64,000 nt of DNA from the NCBI GenBank assembly GCA_009885945.1, contig VFJR01000060.1:26717-90716 (forward strand), in the 5' to 3' direction. Under the pieces are notes generated by a model. It saw only the letters and a program-made list of their open reading frames with translations, did no database searches and was not told where the DNA came from. Source of the DNA: Anaerolineaceae bacterium (lineage in GTDB: Bacteria; Chloroflexota; Anaerolineae; Anaerolineales; Villigracilaceae). Position 1 is the stretch's first letter. The number at the start of each line of letters is the position of its first letter. A program made the position numbers and the translations under genes. Positions 43,337 to 52,029 of this stretch are shown here, piece by piece.

Positions 43337-43440
43337 TATCCGCAGATTACACAGGTTTCTCAGATTTTTCTCTTGAAAAATTAAAATCTGTATAATCTGC
43401 GAACTACTCTGTAGATATGAGCTATCGCTGAGTAGTTCGC
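43337..43440. repeat. Composite inverted repeat upstream of cysS
   Basis: TTATCCGCAGATTACACAGG to CAGATTTT faces AAAATCTGTATAATCTGCGA in a long imperfect hairpin of the family also seen at 12183 and 30601. A second perfect 11-bp inverted repeat follows, GCGAACTACTC (43399-43409) / GAGTAGTTCGC (43430-43440). Confidence 0.6.
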
Positions 43441-43472
43441 TATAATTCGTGTTAAAAAATTTCAACCCAAGT

Positions 43473-43478
43473 TATAAT
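43473..43478 (+). promoter_or_regulatory. -10 element, leaderless start of cysS
   Basis: TATAAT ends 6 nt before ATG 43485, with no ribosome site between. Confidence 0.5.
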
Positions 43479-43484
43479 ACATTT

Positions 43485-44882
43485 ATGTTAAAAATCTACA
43501 ACACCCTCACCCGCAAGACCGAAGAATTTGAAACTCTCGAGCCCAATCTCGTTAAGATGTACATCTGCGGCGTCACCGTGTATAACGATGCGCATGTCGG
43601 TCACGCTATGTCTGCGCTGGTATTTGACATTATGCGCCGTTATCTTGAATATCGCGGCTATACCGTCAAACATGTCATGAACTATACCGATGTAGACGAT
43701 AAGATTATCAACCGCGCCAAACAACTTAACGAAGACCCGCTTAAACTTTCACAGCGTTACATTGAAGAATACGCAAAAGAACTTGTAAATCTCAATGTGC
43801 TGCCCGCTACATCCAATCCGCAAGTTAGCAAGACTATGCCGTTGATCATCAAATTCATCGAAGGTTTGATTCAAAAAGAACATGCTTACCCCGCATCGAA
43901 TGGCGATGTGTACTTCCGTGTGACCAGTGATGATGATTACGGCAAACTCTCTGCGCGCAAAATTGATGACATGCAAGCAGGCGCGCGCATCGAAGTGGGC
44001 GAAGCCAAAGATCATCCAATGGATTTTGCTTTATGGAAAACCGCCAAAGCTGGCGAGATTTCATGGGATAGTCCGTGGGGCAAGGGACGCCCCGGTTGGC
44101 ATATTGAATGTTCTGCTATGAGTCTTGCAGAACTTGGCGAACAAATAGACATTCACGGCGGCGGCAATGACCTAATCTTCCCGCATCACGAAAACGAAAT
44201 CGCACAAAGCGAATGCTACACTGGCAAACCTTTTTCGCGTTACTGGGTACACAATGGTATGTTGCAATTTGGCGGCGAAAAAATGTCGAAGTCTTTGGGC
44301 AACATTGTTTCTATTAAAGAATTTTTATCCAAACGCTCTGCCGATGTGATGCGTATGTTAGTTTTGAATGGAACGTATCGCGCGCCATTAATGTTCAACG
44401 ATGAAACATTAGACTCAGCCGAGAAAAATGTAGAACGCCTCAAATCCACGCTCAAGCCTGCTTCTCCATCTGCAAAAGGACTCGCCGCTGACGCAGCCTC
44501 CGCGCTTGCCTCCTCCAGCGAATCTGCGAAAGCTAATTTTGGCGAAGCCATGGACAACGACTTCAACACCGCCGGCGCAGTCGCCGCATTATTTGAACTC
44601 TCTAAAGCCATCAACACCGCCCGTGACAACGCCGCCGCCGAAGCACAACTCACCTCCGCACAAAACACCTTCCGCGAATTAAGCGGCGTGCTCGGCTTAA
44701 AACTAGAAGATAAAAAAGGTTCAAGTGAAAAAGATGCTGAGGTTAATACCTTGATTGCAGAACGCAATGAAGCACGCAAACAAAAGCAATGGAAACGTTC
44801 AGATGAAATCCGCGACCAACTCAAAGAAATGGGCGTGGCAATCGAAGATAGTAAAGATGGCACTACTTGGAAATGGGGCTAG
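43485..44882 (+). CDS. cysS: Cysteine--tRNA ligase
   Basis: Class I synthetase. ATG 43485 gives the standard start LKIYNTLTRKTEEF; a GTG/ATG 36 nt upstream would add residues not seen in the family. Motifs: zinc-site and ATP-site CGVTVYNDAHVGHAMS (HIGH variant HVGH), CSAMS, HGGGNDLIFPHHENEIAQSEC and the KMSKS loop (GEKMSKSLGN). The 465-residue length is normal; the C-terminal RNA-binding part is alanine-rich. A strong terminator follows at 44918. Confidence 0.96.
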   Translation: MLKIYNTLTRKTEEFETLEPNLVKMYICGVTVYNDAHVGHAMSALVFDIMRRYLEYRGYTVKHVMNYTDVDDKIINRAKQLNEDPLKLSQRYIEEYAKELVNLNVLPATSNPQVSKTMPLIIKFIEGLIQKEHAYPASNGDVYFRVTSDDDYGKLSARKIDDMQAGARIEVGEAKDHPMDFALWKTAKAGEISWDSPWGKGRPGWHIECSAMSLAELGEQIDIHGGGNDLIFPHHENEIAQSECYTGKPFSRYWVHNGMLQFGGEKMSKSLGNIVSIKEFLSKRSADVMRMLVLNGTYRAPLMFNDETLDSAEKNVERLKSTLKPASPSAKGLAADAASALASSSESAKANFGEAMDNDFNTAGAVAALFELSKAINTARDNAAAEAQLTSAQNTFRELSGVLGLKLEDKKGSSEKDAEVNTLIAERNEARKQKQWKRSDEIRDQLKEMGVAIEDSKDGTTWKWG

Positions 44883-44917
44883 GTGAGTCTGGTGGTTTTT
44901 GTCTTCAAGGTAAATGT

Positions 44918-44950
44918 AAAACTTCCAAGAGAATATCTCTTGGAAGTTTT
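44918..44950. terminator. Bidirectional terminator between cysS and holB
   Basis: AAAACTTCCAAGAGA (44918-44932) pairs perfectly with TCTCTTGGAAGTTTT (44936-44950). Confidence 0.85.
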
Positions 44951-44983
44951 ATTATCACTTTACTACGTTCTCTCGAAAATCTG

Positions 44984-45997
44984 TTAAGCCTGTATTCCAT
45001 TCACCACCGGCATATCCAAAAACAAAACCTCTGCCAGCAAACGTGCGTTGACATTGGCGTCTAACTTTCCTAGCGCATCTTCTAATGAAGAAACAACTTT
45101 GCGTGCGCGAGATAAATCCAATTGGTTTGCAAGCATTTCAATCTCAGCGTTGCGGTCAGCATTGACGATATTCACATTCGCTTGCGCGGCGCGTAACATT
45201 ACATCGCGCCAATATGAAAGCCAAATGTGAATCGTGCGGCGCATTCCATCTTTATCCTTGGAAAGTTTATCGGCATAAGCAAAACGTTCGACTCGCGTGG
45301 CGGGTAATAGGGATTGCAAGTCTTCTAATTTTTGTTCGCGCATATCCAATAATTGATCATCTTCCAGCAAGCGGCGCGCATAACCGGGTTTGCCGCCTGA
45401 AATATGAGCGATCAATCTGGCTCGTTCTATATTGACGCCTTGTCGAATTAAATCCTGTTCAACGACTGAAGCAGATAACGGACGCAGTCTCAAGATTTCA
45501 CAACGTGAAATAATGGTGGGCAATAATTGCTCGGGCGTATCTGCTGTCAGAATCAAAATAGCGTGAGCGGGAGCTTCTTCCAGCGTTTTCAGCAATGCGT
45601 TTGCGGCATTTGCATTGGCTTCATGAAAGCGTAAAAAAATAGAGACACGATATTTTGCAGAAAATGGCTTCAGCGAAAGTGTGTGCAACAACTCGCGGAT
45701 TTGATCCACCTTTAGCGTTGAACTATCTTCTTCAGATTGAATTATGCTAAGGTCGGGATGTTTCATTTCAGGAATTTGCCTGCATTCGCGGCAATTTTTT
45801 TCATCCCCGCATGGTTCGCCGGGTACAGATGAATTTCTGCAATTAAGGGCTTGAGCAAACCTCAAAGCGAGAGTGCGTTTGCCAACTCCGGGCGGACCCG
45901 CTAAAAGGTAGGCATGACGCGCAGTATCATTGGCAACATGCTGTTTCAGCATATCCACTGCCCATTCGTGCCCGAGGAGATTCCAGTTATTTTTCAT
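44984..45997 (-). CDS. holB: DNA polymerase III delta' subunit
   Basis: A clamp-loader ATPase-fold protein of 337 residues. It has the P-loop GPPGVGKRTLALRFAQAL, a zinc-binding module with four cysteines between CRNSSVPGEPC and NCREC, the sensor region NALLKTLEEAPAHAILILTA, and the SRCE-type motif (IISRCEILRL) that provides the arginine finger. This pattern fits HolB or a DnaX paralogue; the length and lack of a long C-terminus favour delta'. It lies 18 bp downstream of rsgA on the same strand. Confidence 0.9.
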   Translation of the reverse strand: MKNNWNLLGHEWAVDMLKQHVANDTARHAYLLAGPPGVGKRTLALRFAQALNCRNSSVPGEPCGDEKNCRECRQIPEMKHPDLSIIQSEEDSSTLKVDQIRELLHTLSLKPFSAKYRVSIFLRFHEANANAANALLKTLEEAPAHAILILTADTPEQLLPTIISRCEILRLRPLSASVVEQDLIRQGVNIERARLIAHISGGKPGYARRLLEDDQLLDMREQKLEDLQSLLPATRVERFAYADKLSKDKDGMRRTIHIWLSYWRDVMLRAAQANVNIVNADRNAEIEMLANQLDLSRARKVVSSLEDALGKLDANVNARLLAEVLFLDMPVVNGIQA

Positions 45998-46015
45998 AAG
46001 ATAGGTAATTAGGGA

Positions 46016-46924
46016 TTATTCTTGCCCATCACGCAATTTAATAAACGACTCAAACCTTTCTTTAAAAATCTTACCATCTTTCAATGCGGCTTGCACGGCA
46101 CAGCCGGGTTCGTGCGTGTGTGAGCAATCACTAAATTGACAATGCTGAACAAGGTCGCGCAATTCTGGGAAGTAGGCGTCAATCTCAACAGCTTCAGTAT
46201 CCCATAATGCCAGCGACTTCCAGCCCGGTGTATCGGCTACATAACCACCACCGTTTAATGGAAACATTTGGCGCGTCACCGTTGTATGCTTGCCCTTATC
46301 CATCACTTTGCTAATTTCACGAACCGCCAAACCCAAGCCGTCTTGAATGACATTAAGCAAACTTGACTTGCCCACGCCGCTAGGTCCTGCCAACGCACTG
46401 ATTTTATTTTGCAAAGCTGTGCGCAATTCACCTACGCCAATGTTTTGATTTGCAGAAGTATAAATGACACGATAGCCTAAGTTTTCATACAACCCAAAAA
46501 TTTCTTTTGCATCTTTCACAGTATCTATTTTATTAGCAACAATAATAACGGGGATGTTTTGTTTTTCAGCAATTACCAAAAAGCGATCCAACATTCTTAA
46601 TCTTGGGCTGGGATGCGCGCAGGCAAACACGAACACTGCCTGATCTGCATTTGCCAGCAACACTTGTTGATACTCACCCTGCGGGCGCGGGTCTAACCGA
46701 ACGATAGCTTGCTTGCGCTCTTCAACATTTTCTATCACCCCAACATTTTCCTGCACTACGCTGATATGGACTCTATCGCCCAATGCCGCAATATCCCCAA
46801 CAGCTCTGCCTTGTTTTAATTTTCCGCGTAGCTGGCAAACAAATAAACCCTGCTCAGTTTCTACAGAAAAGAAACCAGACTGGGCTTTGATCACGAGACC
46901 TTGAATAAGTGTTGTTTCAGTCAT
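46016..46924 (-). CDS. rsgA: Ribosome small subunit-dependent GTPase A
   Basis: RsgA helps late 30S maturation. It is a circularly permuted GTPase: OB-fold domain 1-80, then the G4 motif VANKID before the G1 loop LAGPSGVGKSSLLN, then DTPGWKSL (G3). The C-terminal zinc-binding motif reads CQFSDCSHTHEPGCAV with three Cys and a His. All motifs are in the permuted order expected. 302 residues is typical. Confidence 0.95.
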   Translation of the reverse strand: MTETTLIQGLVIKAQSGFFSVETEQGLFVCQLRGKLKQGRAVGDIAALGDRVHISVVQENVGVIENVEERKQAIVRLDPRPQGEYQQVLLANADQAVFVFACAHPSPRLRMLDRFLVIAEKQNIPVIIVANKIDTVKDAKEIFGLYENLGYRVIYTSANQNIGVGELRTALQNKISALAGPSGVGKSSLLNVIQDGLGLAVREISKVMDKGKHTTVTRQMFPLNGGGYVADTPGWKSLALWDTEAVEIDAYFPELRDLVQHCQFSDCSHTHEPGCAVQAALKDGKIFKERFESFIKLRDGQE

Positions 46925-46956
46925 TTTATATAAAAGGTGACTGTCACCTTAATTGG

Positions 46957-49221
46957 CTACGGTCTAGGTGTTCTCGTTGGGATGCCGCCAAAGGGAGTGG
47001 GTGTGTAAAGCGGCGAACCAAATTTGCCAAACCATGGAATTGCCTGCGGTGTGCCAATGTAATAAGATTCCACGATGGCGCGGAAGATGGGCGCACCATA
47101 ATCGGAGCCTTGTCCTTGATTTTCTAGAATGACTGCAACGGCAATATCCGGCAGATTGCTGTTGACTTCATTCATTGTATAACCGGCGAACCAGGCATGC
47201 GGCAAGCCGTTGCCAGATTCCGCTGTGCCCGTTTTCCCTGCGACAGGAATCGTAAATCCGCGTAAACGGAAGTTTGCAGTGCCGCGCGGGCATTCAATCA
47301 CACAGATCATCGCGTCTTGCAAAAGTTTCAAGTTGTCAGCACGAATGGGCAAAGTGCCGCGCGCTTCGGGCTTGAAGCTTAATATAGAGGTGCCATCTAC
47401 GGTTGAAATTTTTTCCACAATTTGCGGACGATATAACGTGCCGCCATTGCCCACTGCGGCAATCATCATGGCTGCTTGCAATGGTGTCACCAGCACTTCG
47501 CCTTGTCCAATGGCTTGATTGGTTGCGTCAATGGGATTGTTTGGAATCCCAATACTGCCAGCGCTCTCAGCAATTTGATCAATGCCAGTAGGCGCGCCTA
47601 AGCCAAACGCGCGTGACATAGCGGCAATGTCACCTGCGCGGTCGTTGTTATATAGTTTAAGACCAATGTGCCAGAAATATGGATTGCAAGAACGCATTAA
47701 GCCTTCGCTGTAATTCAGCGATCCAGATGGAATAGATGATGTAGATGAACAAGCATTGCCTGCCTGAATATCTTGCTGGCAACGTTCCCAAGTCCAATCA
47801 TGTAATACGGGTCCGCCGTATTGCTGTAATTCAGTGAAATCAAATTGGCAATCATAGGTTGTCTCGGGTAAAAACAAGCCGCTTTCCAAGCCTGCCGCAA
47901 AGGTAATGACCTTGAAGACTGAGCCAAGAGGATACTGTCCTTGTGCCGCGCGATTGACCAAAGGTTGGTTTGTATCATTAAGTAAATTGTTGAGTAATAA
48001 ATTATTCGGATTCTGAGGCTCGAACAGATTAGGGTCAAAACCAGGTGAAGATGCCATTGCTAAAACGCGCCCAGTATTTCTTTCGACCACCACCACTGCG
48101 CCTGTAAAGTTTTGTAATGCTCTCTGCGCTTGATATTGCAAGTTGCTATCAATAGTTAATTGAATGGAGTTTGCCGGTTCGCGCGGGCTTTGTCCTAGCG
48201 TAGAAATGATCTGTCCTGTAGGGCTCGCCACGCGTAACGTGCCGCCATGCTTGCCGGCTAAATAAGCTTCACCCCATTTTTCAATGCCAGATTGGCCCAC
48301 ACGTTCACTGCCGTTATAGCCAAGGCGGCGATATTGATCCAGTTGTTCCTGTGAAATAGAAAGGGTGTACCCAACAGTTTGCGGCGCAAGCCCGGTATTG
48401 AAATAGTAACGGGATGTATAGGATGTCACTTCCAGCCCGCCGGGGTTAATGGCTAACAGCCTTTCAGCTTCATCTTTTGTGCCTTCACACATTGCCAAAT
48501 ACCAATCTGCGCCTGCGTTGGCAATCAAATCTAAAATATCATCTTCATAAATATCGCAAAGTTGAGAAAGCTCAAAAATTAGCGTGCCTCTGCGGTTAAG
48601 GTCAATTTGACCGGGACGAATGCCAAATGCAAATACTTCAGATTGTGTTACCAGTGCTTTGCCGGCGCGGTCATAAATATCACCGCGTGCAGGCACGTCA
48701 TATTCCATCACAAGATTGTTTCCGCCTATTAATTCGGGCAGGATCAAGCCGTCATCCCAAATGATTCTCCATGAACCTTCTTCTAAAATCATAAGCGCCA
48801 CAATATCGCGGCTAATATCGCCTACCAAGGCGGTATGATAAATAATGCGATAAGCAACTTGCGCTTCATTAGGACTTAATTTAGATGCGATTACTTCATA
48901 TTCCAAAGTCCCCGCACTCATGGTGTTTAACGCGTCATTGTATCGCTTAGAAAATGCTTCCAGTGTTATTACCTCGCGACTGGCTTTGTTGAGCATGCTA
49001 TACATCGTTGCATAATCACCAGTTTTAAGCCCCTCAAGATAAACTTGCATGGCTGAGTCGGCATTGGGCGGGGTTGTGATCTGGACTGATGCTGTGGGAA
49101 GAGGTGTCGGTGTATCCGAAAAACTTGGAAAGAAAGGCGTGTCTGTTCCATCCGTTGGTCCGCAGCCAATCACCAGAGAAAATATTATTAATACACTAAT
49201 CTGTCTAAAAACTTTCTTCAT
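46957..49221 (-). CDS. Class B penicillin-binding protein (lipoprotein, MecA-like N-terminal domain)
   Basis: 754 residues. A lipoprotein-like signal ends in IFSLVIGCGPT. An NTF2-like domain (about 50-170, MQVYLEGLKTGDYATMYSML..) resembles the MecA_N domain of PBP2a. The PBP dimerisation domain follows, then the transpeptidase with GQYPLGSVFKVITF (SxxK), MRSCNPYFW (SxN) and VAGKTGTAES (KTG). It should cross-link peptidoglycan during elongation or division. MecA-type N-domains are also present in natural class B PBPs, so resistance should not be assumed. AAGGTG precedes the ATG. rodA and mreBCD are not nearby. Confidence 0.92.
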   Translation of the reverse strand: MKKVFRQISVLIIFSLVIGCGPTDGTDTPFFPSFSDTPTPLPTASVQITTPPNADSAMQVYLEGLKTGDYATMYSMLNKASREVITLEAFSKRYNDALNTMSAGTLEYEVIASKLSPNEAQVAYRIIYHTALVGDISRDIVALMILEEGSWRIIWDDGLILPELIGGNNLVMEYDVPARGDIYDRAGKALVTQSEVFAFGIRPGQIDLNRRGTLIFELSQLCDIYEDDILDLIANAGADWYLAMCEGTKDEAERLLAINPGGLEVTSYTSRYYFNTGLAPQTVGYTLSISQEQLDQYRRLGYNGSERVGQSGIEKWGEAYLAGKHGGTLRVASPTGQIISTLGQSPREPANSIQLTIDSNLQYQAQRALQNFTGAVVVVERNTGRVLAMASSPGFDPNLFEPQNPNNLLLNNLLNDTNQPLVNRAAQGQYPLGSVFKVITFAAGLESGLFLPETTYDCQFDFTELQQYGGPVLHDWTWERCQQDIQAGNACSSTSSIPSGSLNYSEGLMRSCNPYFWHIGLKLYNNDRAGDIAAMSRAFGLGAPTGIDQIAESAGSIGIPNNPIDATNQAIGQGEVLVTPLQAAMMIAAVGNGGTLYRPQIVEKISTVDGTSILSFKPEARGTLPIRADNLKLLQDAMICVIECPRGTANFRLRGFTIPVAGKTGTAESGNGLPHAWFAGYTMNEVNSNLPDIAVAVILENQGQGSDYGAPIFRAIVESYYIGTPQAIPWFGKFGSPLYTPTPFGGIPTRTPRP

Positions 49222-49307
49222 TCTTTCACCTTTTAATTTCAGTTAATTCATGTGCTTACTATCTCTTTACTTGAGACAGTCACTTGTAGTGTAAGCCAAA
49301 AACATGA

Positions 49308-49958
49308 TTAAGAAGTTATTTTTAATATATCTTTTGAAATAGGGCAATCGTACTTAAGGAATGCCTGACAATTCAACGGTAAATTTTCGTCTAGTATGAC
49401 GCCTAATTGTTTGAGTGCCTTCATTAGATGACATAACGGCAAGCCCATCACGCTGGCATAACAGCCATTCATGCTGGCAACAGGTTGAAATTGTGTATGT
49501 TGAATTGCGTACGCGCCGGCCTTATCTAATGGGTCGCCTGTTTGCACGTAGGCGTCAATCTCAGCATCTGAATACTCACGCATCGGCACAAGAGTCACAC
49601 AATGGTCAGTGACCAGCTTCAAGTCGTGTACGCGCAGCGCCGCAATTCCTGTATAAACTTGATGAGCGCGTCCGCGTAATTGCTTCAGCATTTTTACTGC
49701 ATCATCTGCATCCTTTGGTTTGCCAAGAATGTCTACGCCGTCTACTACTGCTGTATCAGAACCAATAATGATGTGATGCTCTTTTGCGTTGTGCAATACT
49801 GCGCGCGCCTTTGCCTCAGCCAGCCGCGTTACATAATCCTTTGGCGACTCGCCGTCAAATTGGCTTTCATCTGCATGAGAGACGGATACATCGAAAGAGA
49901 TGTTTCCCAACGAAAGCAATTCTTTGCGGCGCGGTGAGTTGGATGCAAGTAAAATCAC
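49308..49958 (-). CDS. maf: Maf-family nucleotide pyrophosphatase
   Basis: Maf proteins hydrolyse non-canonical or methylated nucleoside triphosphates. ILLASNSPRRKELLSLG gives the substrate loop SxSPRR, with IIGSDTAVVDG and the catalytic Asp, GRAHQVYTGIA and a DKAGAYAIQ motif (KAGxYxIQ). The GTG at 49958 is chosen because a TACAAT lies 7 nt upstream and the resulting start MILLASNSPRR is canonical; a TTG at 49964 adds two residues. About 216 residues with a tail slightly longer than usual. Confidence 0.9.
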   Translation of the reverse strand: MILLASNSPRRKELLSLGNISFDVSVSHADESQFDGESPKDYVTRLAEAKARAVLHNAKEHHIIIGSDTAVVDGVDILGKPKDADDAVKMLKQLRGRAHQVYTGIAALRVHDLKLVTDHCVTLVPMREYSDAEIDAYVQTGDPLDKAGAYAIQHTQFQPVASMNGCYASVMGLPLCHLMKALKQLGVILDENLPLNCQAFLKYDCPISKDILKITS

Positions 49959-49965
49959 GCGCAAA

Positions 49966-49971
49966 ATTGTA
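49966..49971 (-). promoter_or_regulatory. -10 element, leaderless start of maf
   Basis: TACAAT on the minus strand ends 7 nt before the GTG at 49958. Confidence 0.4.
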
Positions 49972-50225
49972 ACACGTCTTATTTAATGGATTTTAATGCA
50001 GATGTAAACCCGCTTCATGTTTACGCTGAAATTTGAATCGGCGAAATGAAAATTTGTGCCGCTGAAAGCCTTTGGTTCGACGGTTATAATTTATAGCTTA
50101 TACTCTGCAAAATTGAGGCATATTGTGGACGTACATGTATTTTAGAAGAATCGGTTGATTCTTCGTTATTCGTGTTCTATTTTTCGTCGAAAATCAACCT
50201 GTCAGAAATTAGAGATATTGTTAAA

Positions 50226-51026
50226 GTGAAAATTGACATTGCTAATCTATCAGTAGTATATAAAATGCGCCTAAGCGGTGAAAACTTGAGCGCTTTGGAA
50301 GATATTAATTACAAAGTAGATTCAGGCAAGTTTGTTTGTGTAATTGGACCAAGCGGCTGCGGCAAATCTACGTTATTAAAGGTGTTGGCTGGCTTGCAAA
50401 ACCCAAGCGCTGGCAGAGTTTTATTGGATGGGGAGCCTCTTCAGAAGTCAGACAGGAATAAGGCGATGGTCTTTCAGTCTGCATCTTTATTGCCATGGAG
50501 AACTGTTCTACGAAATGTAACTTATGGGCTTGAAATTCAGGGGTTTTCTGTCCGTGATGCCGAAAAAATAGCAGACGGCTTTATAGACCTTGTTGGCTTG
50601 AGTGGCTTTGAAAAAAGCTACCCACGGGAGCTTTCTGGAGGAATGCAACAACGGGTTAATTTAGCGCGCGCGTTGGTTACAAACCCAAAACTTCTTTTAA
50701 TGGATGAACCGTTCGCCAATCTCGACCCTCAACTTCGCAATTTTATGCAAGCAGAAGTGGAACGCATTTGGGAGCAAACTCGCCAGACGACCTTGTTCAT
50801 CACTCATCTTATTGATGAAGCAATTTTTTTGGCAGATGAGATCGTAGTTTTAACTGCGCGCCCTGGCAGAATTAAAAAGATTGTCGCGGTAGATCTTCCG
50901 CGTCCGCGAAAAGTTGAGATCAGGAAAGCACCCGAATTCCATGCCTTGCAGGATATGTTAAGTGAATTGATGGACGATGAATTTCAGAAAACGATCTACC
51001 AGCAGTCTCAAAGGAAAAATCAATGA
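50226..51026 (+). CDS. ABC transporter ATPase, nitrate/sulfonate/taurine type
   Basis: A GTG start at 50226 gives VKIDIANLSVVYKM, where the fold begins; the frame is open to a GTG at 50172. The ATPase has Walker A GPSGCGKSTLL, Q-loop VFQSASLLPW, signature LSGGMQQRVNLARAL, Walker B LLLMDEPFANLD and the H-loop FITHLIDEA. The PW after the Q-loop and the closing RPGRIKKIVAVDLPRPR are typical of SsuB/TauB/NrtD-like importers. It overlaps the permease gene by 4 nt. Confidence 0.9.
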   Translation: MKIDIANLSVVYKMRLSGENLSALEDINYKVDSGKFVCVIGPSGCGKSTLLKVLAGLQNPSAGRVLLDGEPLQKSDRNKAMVFQSASLLPWRTVLRNVTYGLEIQGFSVRDAEKIADGFIDLVGLSGFEKSYPRELSGGMQQRVNLARALVTNPKLLLMDEPFANLDPQLRNFMQAEVERIWEQTRQTTLFITHLIDEAIFLADEIVVLTARPGRIKKIVAVDLPRPRKVEIRKAPEFHALQDMLSELMDDEFQKTIYQQSQRKNQ

Positions 51027-51772
51027 GCCCTCGTTACAATAAAATCCTTGTGTTTCTGCTTACCCTTATTTTTTTGGGCAGTTGGGAATTGCTTTCTAGA
51101 AAGGGCGTGTTGCCAACCTTCTTTTTTAGTTCACCATTAAGAATTTTAAAATCAGCGCAATGGCTTTTTGAACATGGTCTGTGGAATGATATACGTGTTA
51201 GTTTGATCGAATTTGTATTGGGCATGTCTCTGGCTGTTACCGTTGGAGTGCTTTTAGGATGGGGCTTGGGTTGGTATATAACACTCGGTGCAGTCGTTGA
51301 GCCGTTTATCACAGTGATGAACGCGGCTCCCCGCGTAGCCTTATTGCCGCTCTTAATCCTTTGGCTAGGAATTGGGATTGAATCCAAAATCGCGGCGGTG
51401 TTTTTAGGAGCGTTTTTTCCAATTGTTTTTACTGTAATGAAAGGCGTGCGTACAATGGAAAATAGCTTGTTGGAGCTTGCACGCTCATTTGGCGCAAATG
51501 ATCTTCAGTTGTTCACTACCATTGCAATCCCATCGACAGTCCCTTACATTATGGCGGGTTTGCAAATTGCAGTAGGACGCGGGCTGGTGGGCGTTGTGAT
51601 TGGCGAATTGCTGGCGGCGCAAGCTGGCATTGGTTACATGATGGCGCGTGCCAGTGCTTCTTTTCAGACAGATAAAATGTTTGTTGGGCTAATATTATTG
51701 GCTGGATTTGGGTATTTTCTTACAGAAGTTATTAAAATGATAGAGAAAAAGTTTGAAAGTTGGAGAGTGTAA
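51023..51772 (+). CDS. ABC transporter permease, SsuC/TauC type
   Basis: 249 residues with six spans. The start ILVFLLTLIFLGSWELLSRKGVLPTFFF and the EAA-like loop ENSLLELARSFGANDLQLFTTIAIPSTVPYIMAGLQIAVGR define the nitrate/sulfonate/bicarbonate permease family. ATGA overlap with the ATPase gene. It is followed by a remnant of one substrate-binding-protein gene and then an intact one. Confidence 0.92.
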   Translation: MSPRYNKILVFLLTLIFLGSWELLSRKGVLPTFFFSSPLRILKSAQWLFEHGLWNDIRVSLIEFVLGMSLAVTVGVLLGWGLGWYITLGAVVEPFITVMNAAPRVALLPLLILWLGIGIESKIAAVFLGAFFPIVFTVMKGVRTMENSLLELARSFGANDLQLFTTIAIPSTVPYIMAGLQIAVGRGLVGVVIGELLAAQAGIGYMMARASASFQTDKMFVGLILLAGFGYFLTEVIKMIEKKFESWRV

Positions 51773-51773
51773 G

Positions 51774-51845
51774 ATGAAAAGAAATATAAGTTTTGCAATG
51801 TTGCTTTTAATTGTTCTTTCTGCTTGCGCGGTTGTAATCAAGTAG
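51774..51845 (+). pseudogene. Truncated substrate-binding lipoprotein gene (signal peptide only)
   Basis: A GGAG site 8 nt upstream and ATG 51774 open a 23-codon frame whose lipoprotein signal (NISFAMLLLIVLSACA) parallels that of the intact binding protein at 52030 (IISSVFLLLLVLSACA). It then reads VVIK and stops at 51843-51845. No further binding-protein sequence follows in any frame up to 52029. It looks like the decayed start of a tandem copy; a functional leader peptide is the alternative. Confidence 0.6.
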
Positions 51846-52029
51846 TTGGATGTTTATTTTGCTGTTCGCGGCAAAGGGTGCTCAAGGTTGAATTACTTTG
51901 AAGGCGGGAGCAGCTTTTAATAGAATGGGCTGATGTTGGTTTTACACACCTTCGATGCGTATGTTTAATTGTATACTTACTGAAATAATAAAGAACACCG
52001 AAGGATATTTGATAAATGGAGAATATATA

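Noticed and set aside
43327..43484. A T-box leader upstream of cysS
   Set aside because: No TGGNACCGCG-type T-box sequence or specifier arrangement is present; the hairpins are dispersed repeats and the -10 element is 6 nt from the ATG.
46957..49221. mecA-type beta-lactam resistance
   Set aside because: The MecA_N-like domain is common in ordinary class B PBPs and there is no regulatory or cassette context.
49965..50225. A riboswitch (TPP or similar) ahead of the ABC importer
   Set aside because: The 260-bp leader lacks the conserved TPP words (CTGAGA, and a matching downstream element) and I could not fold another known class; it has only a TATAAT-like word near 50094.
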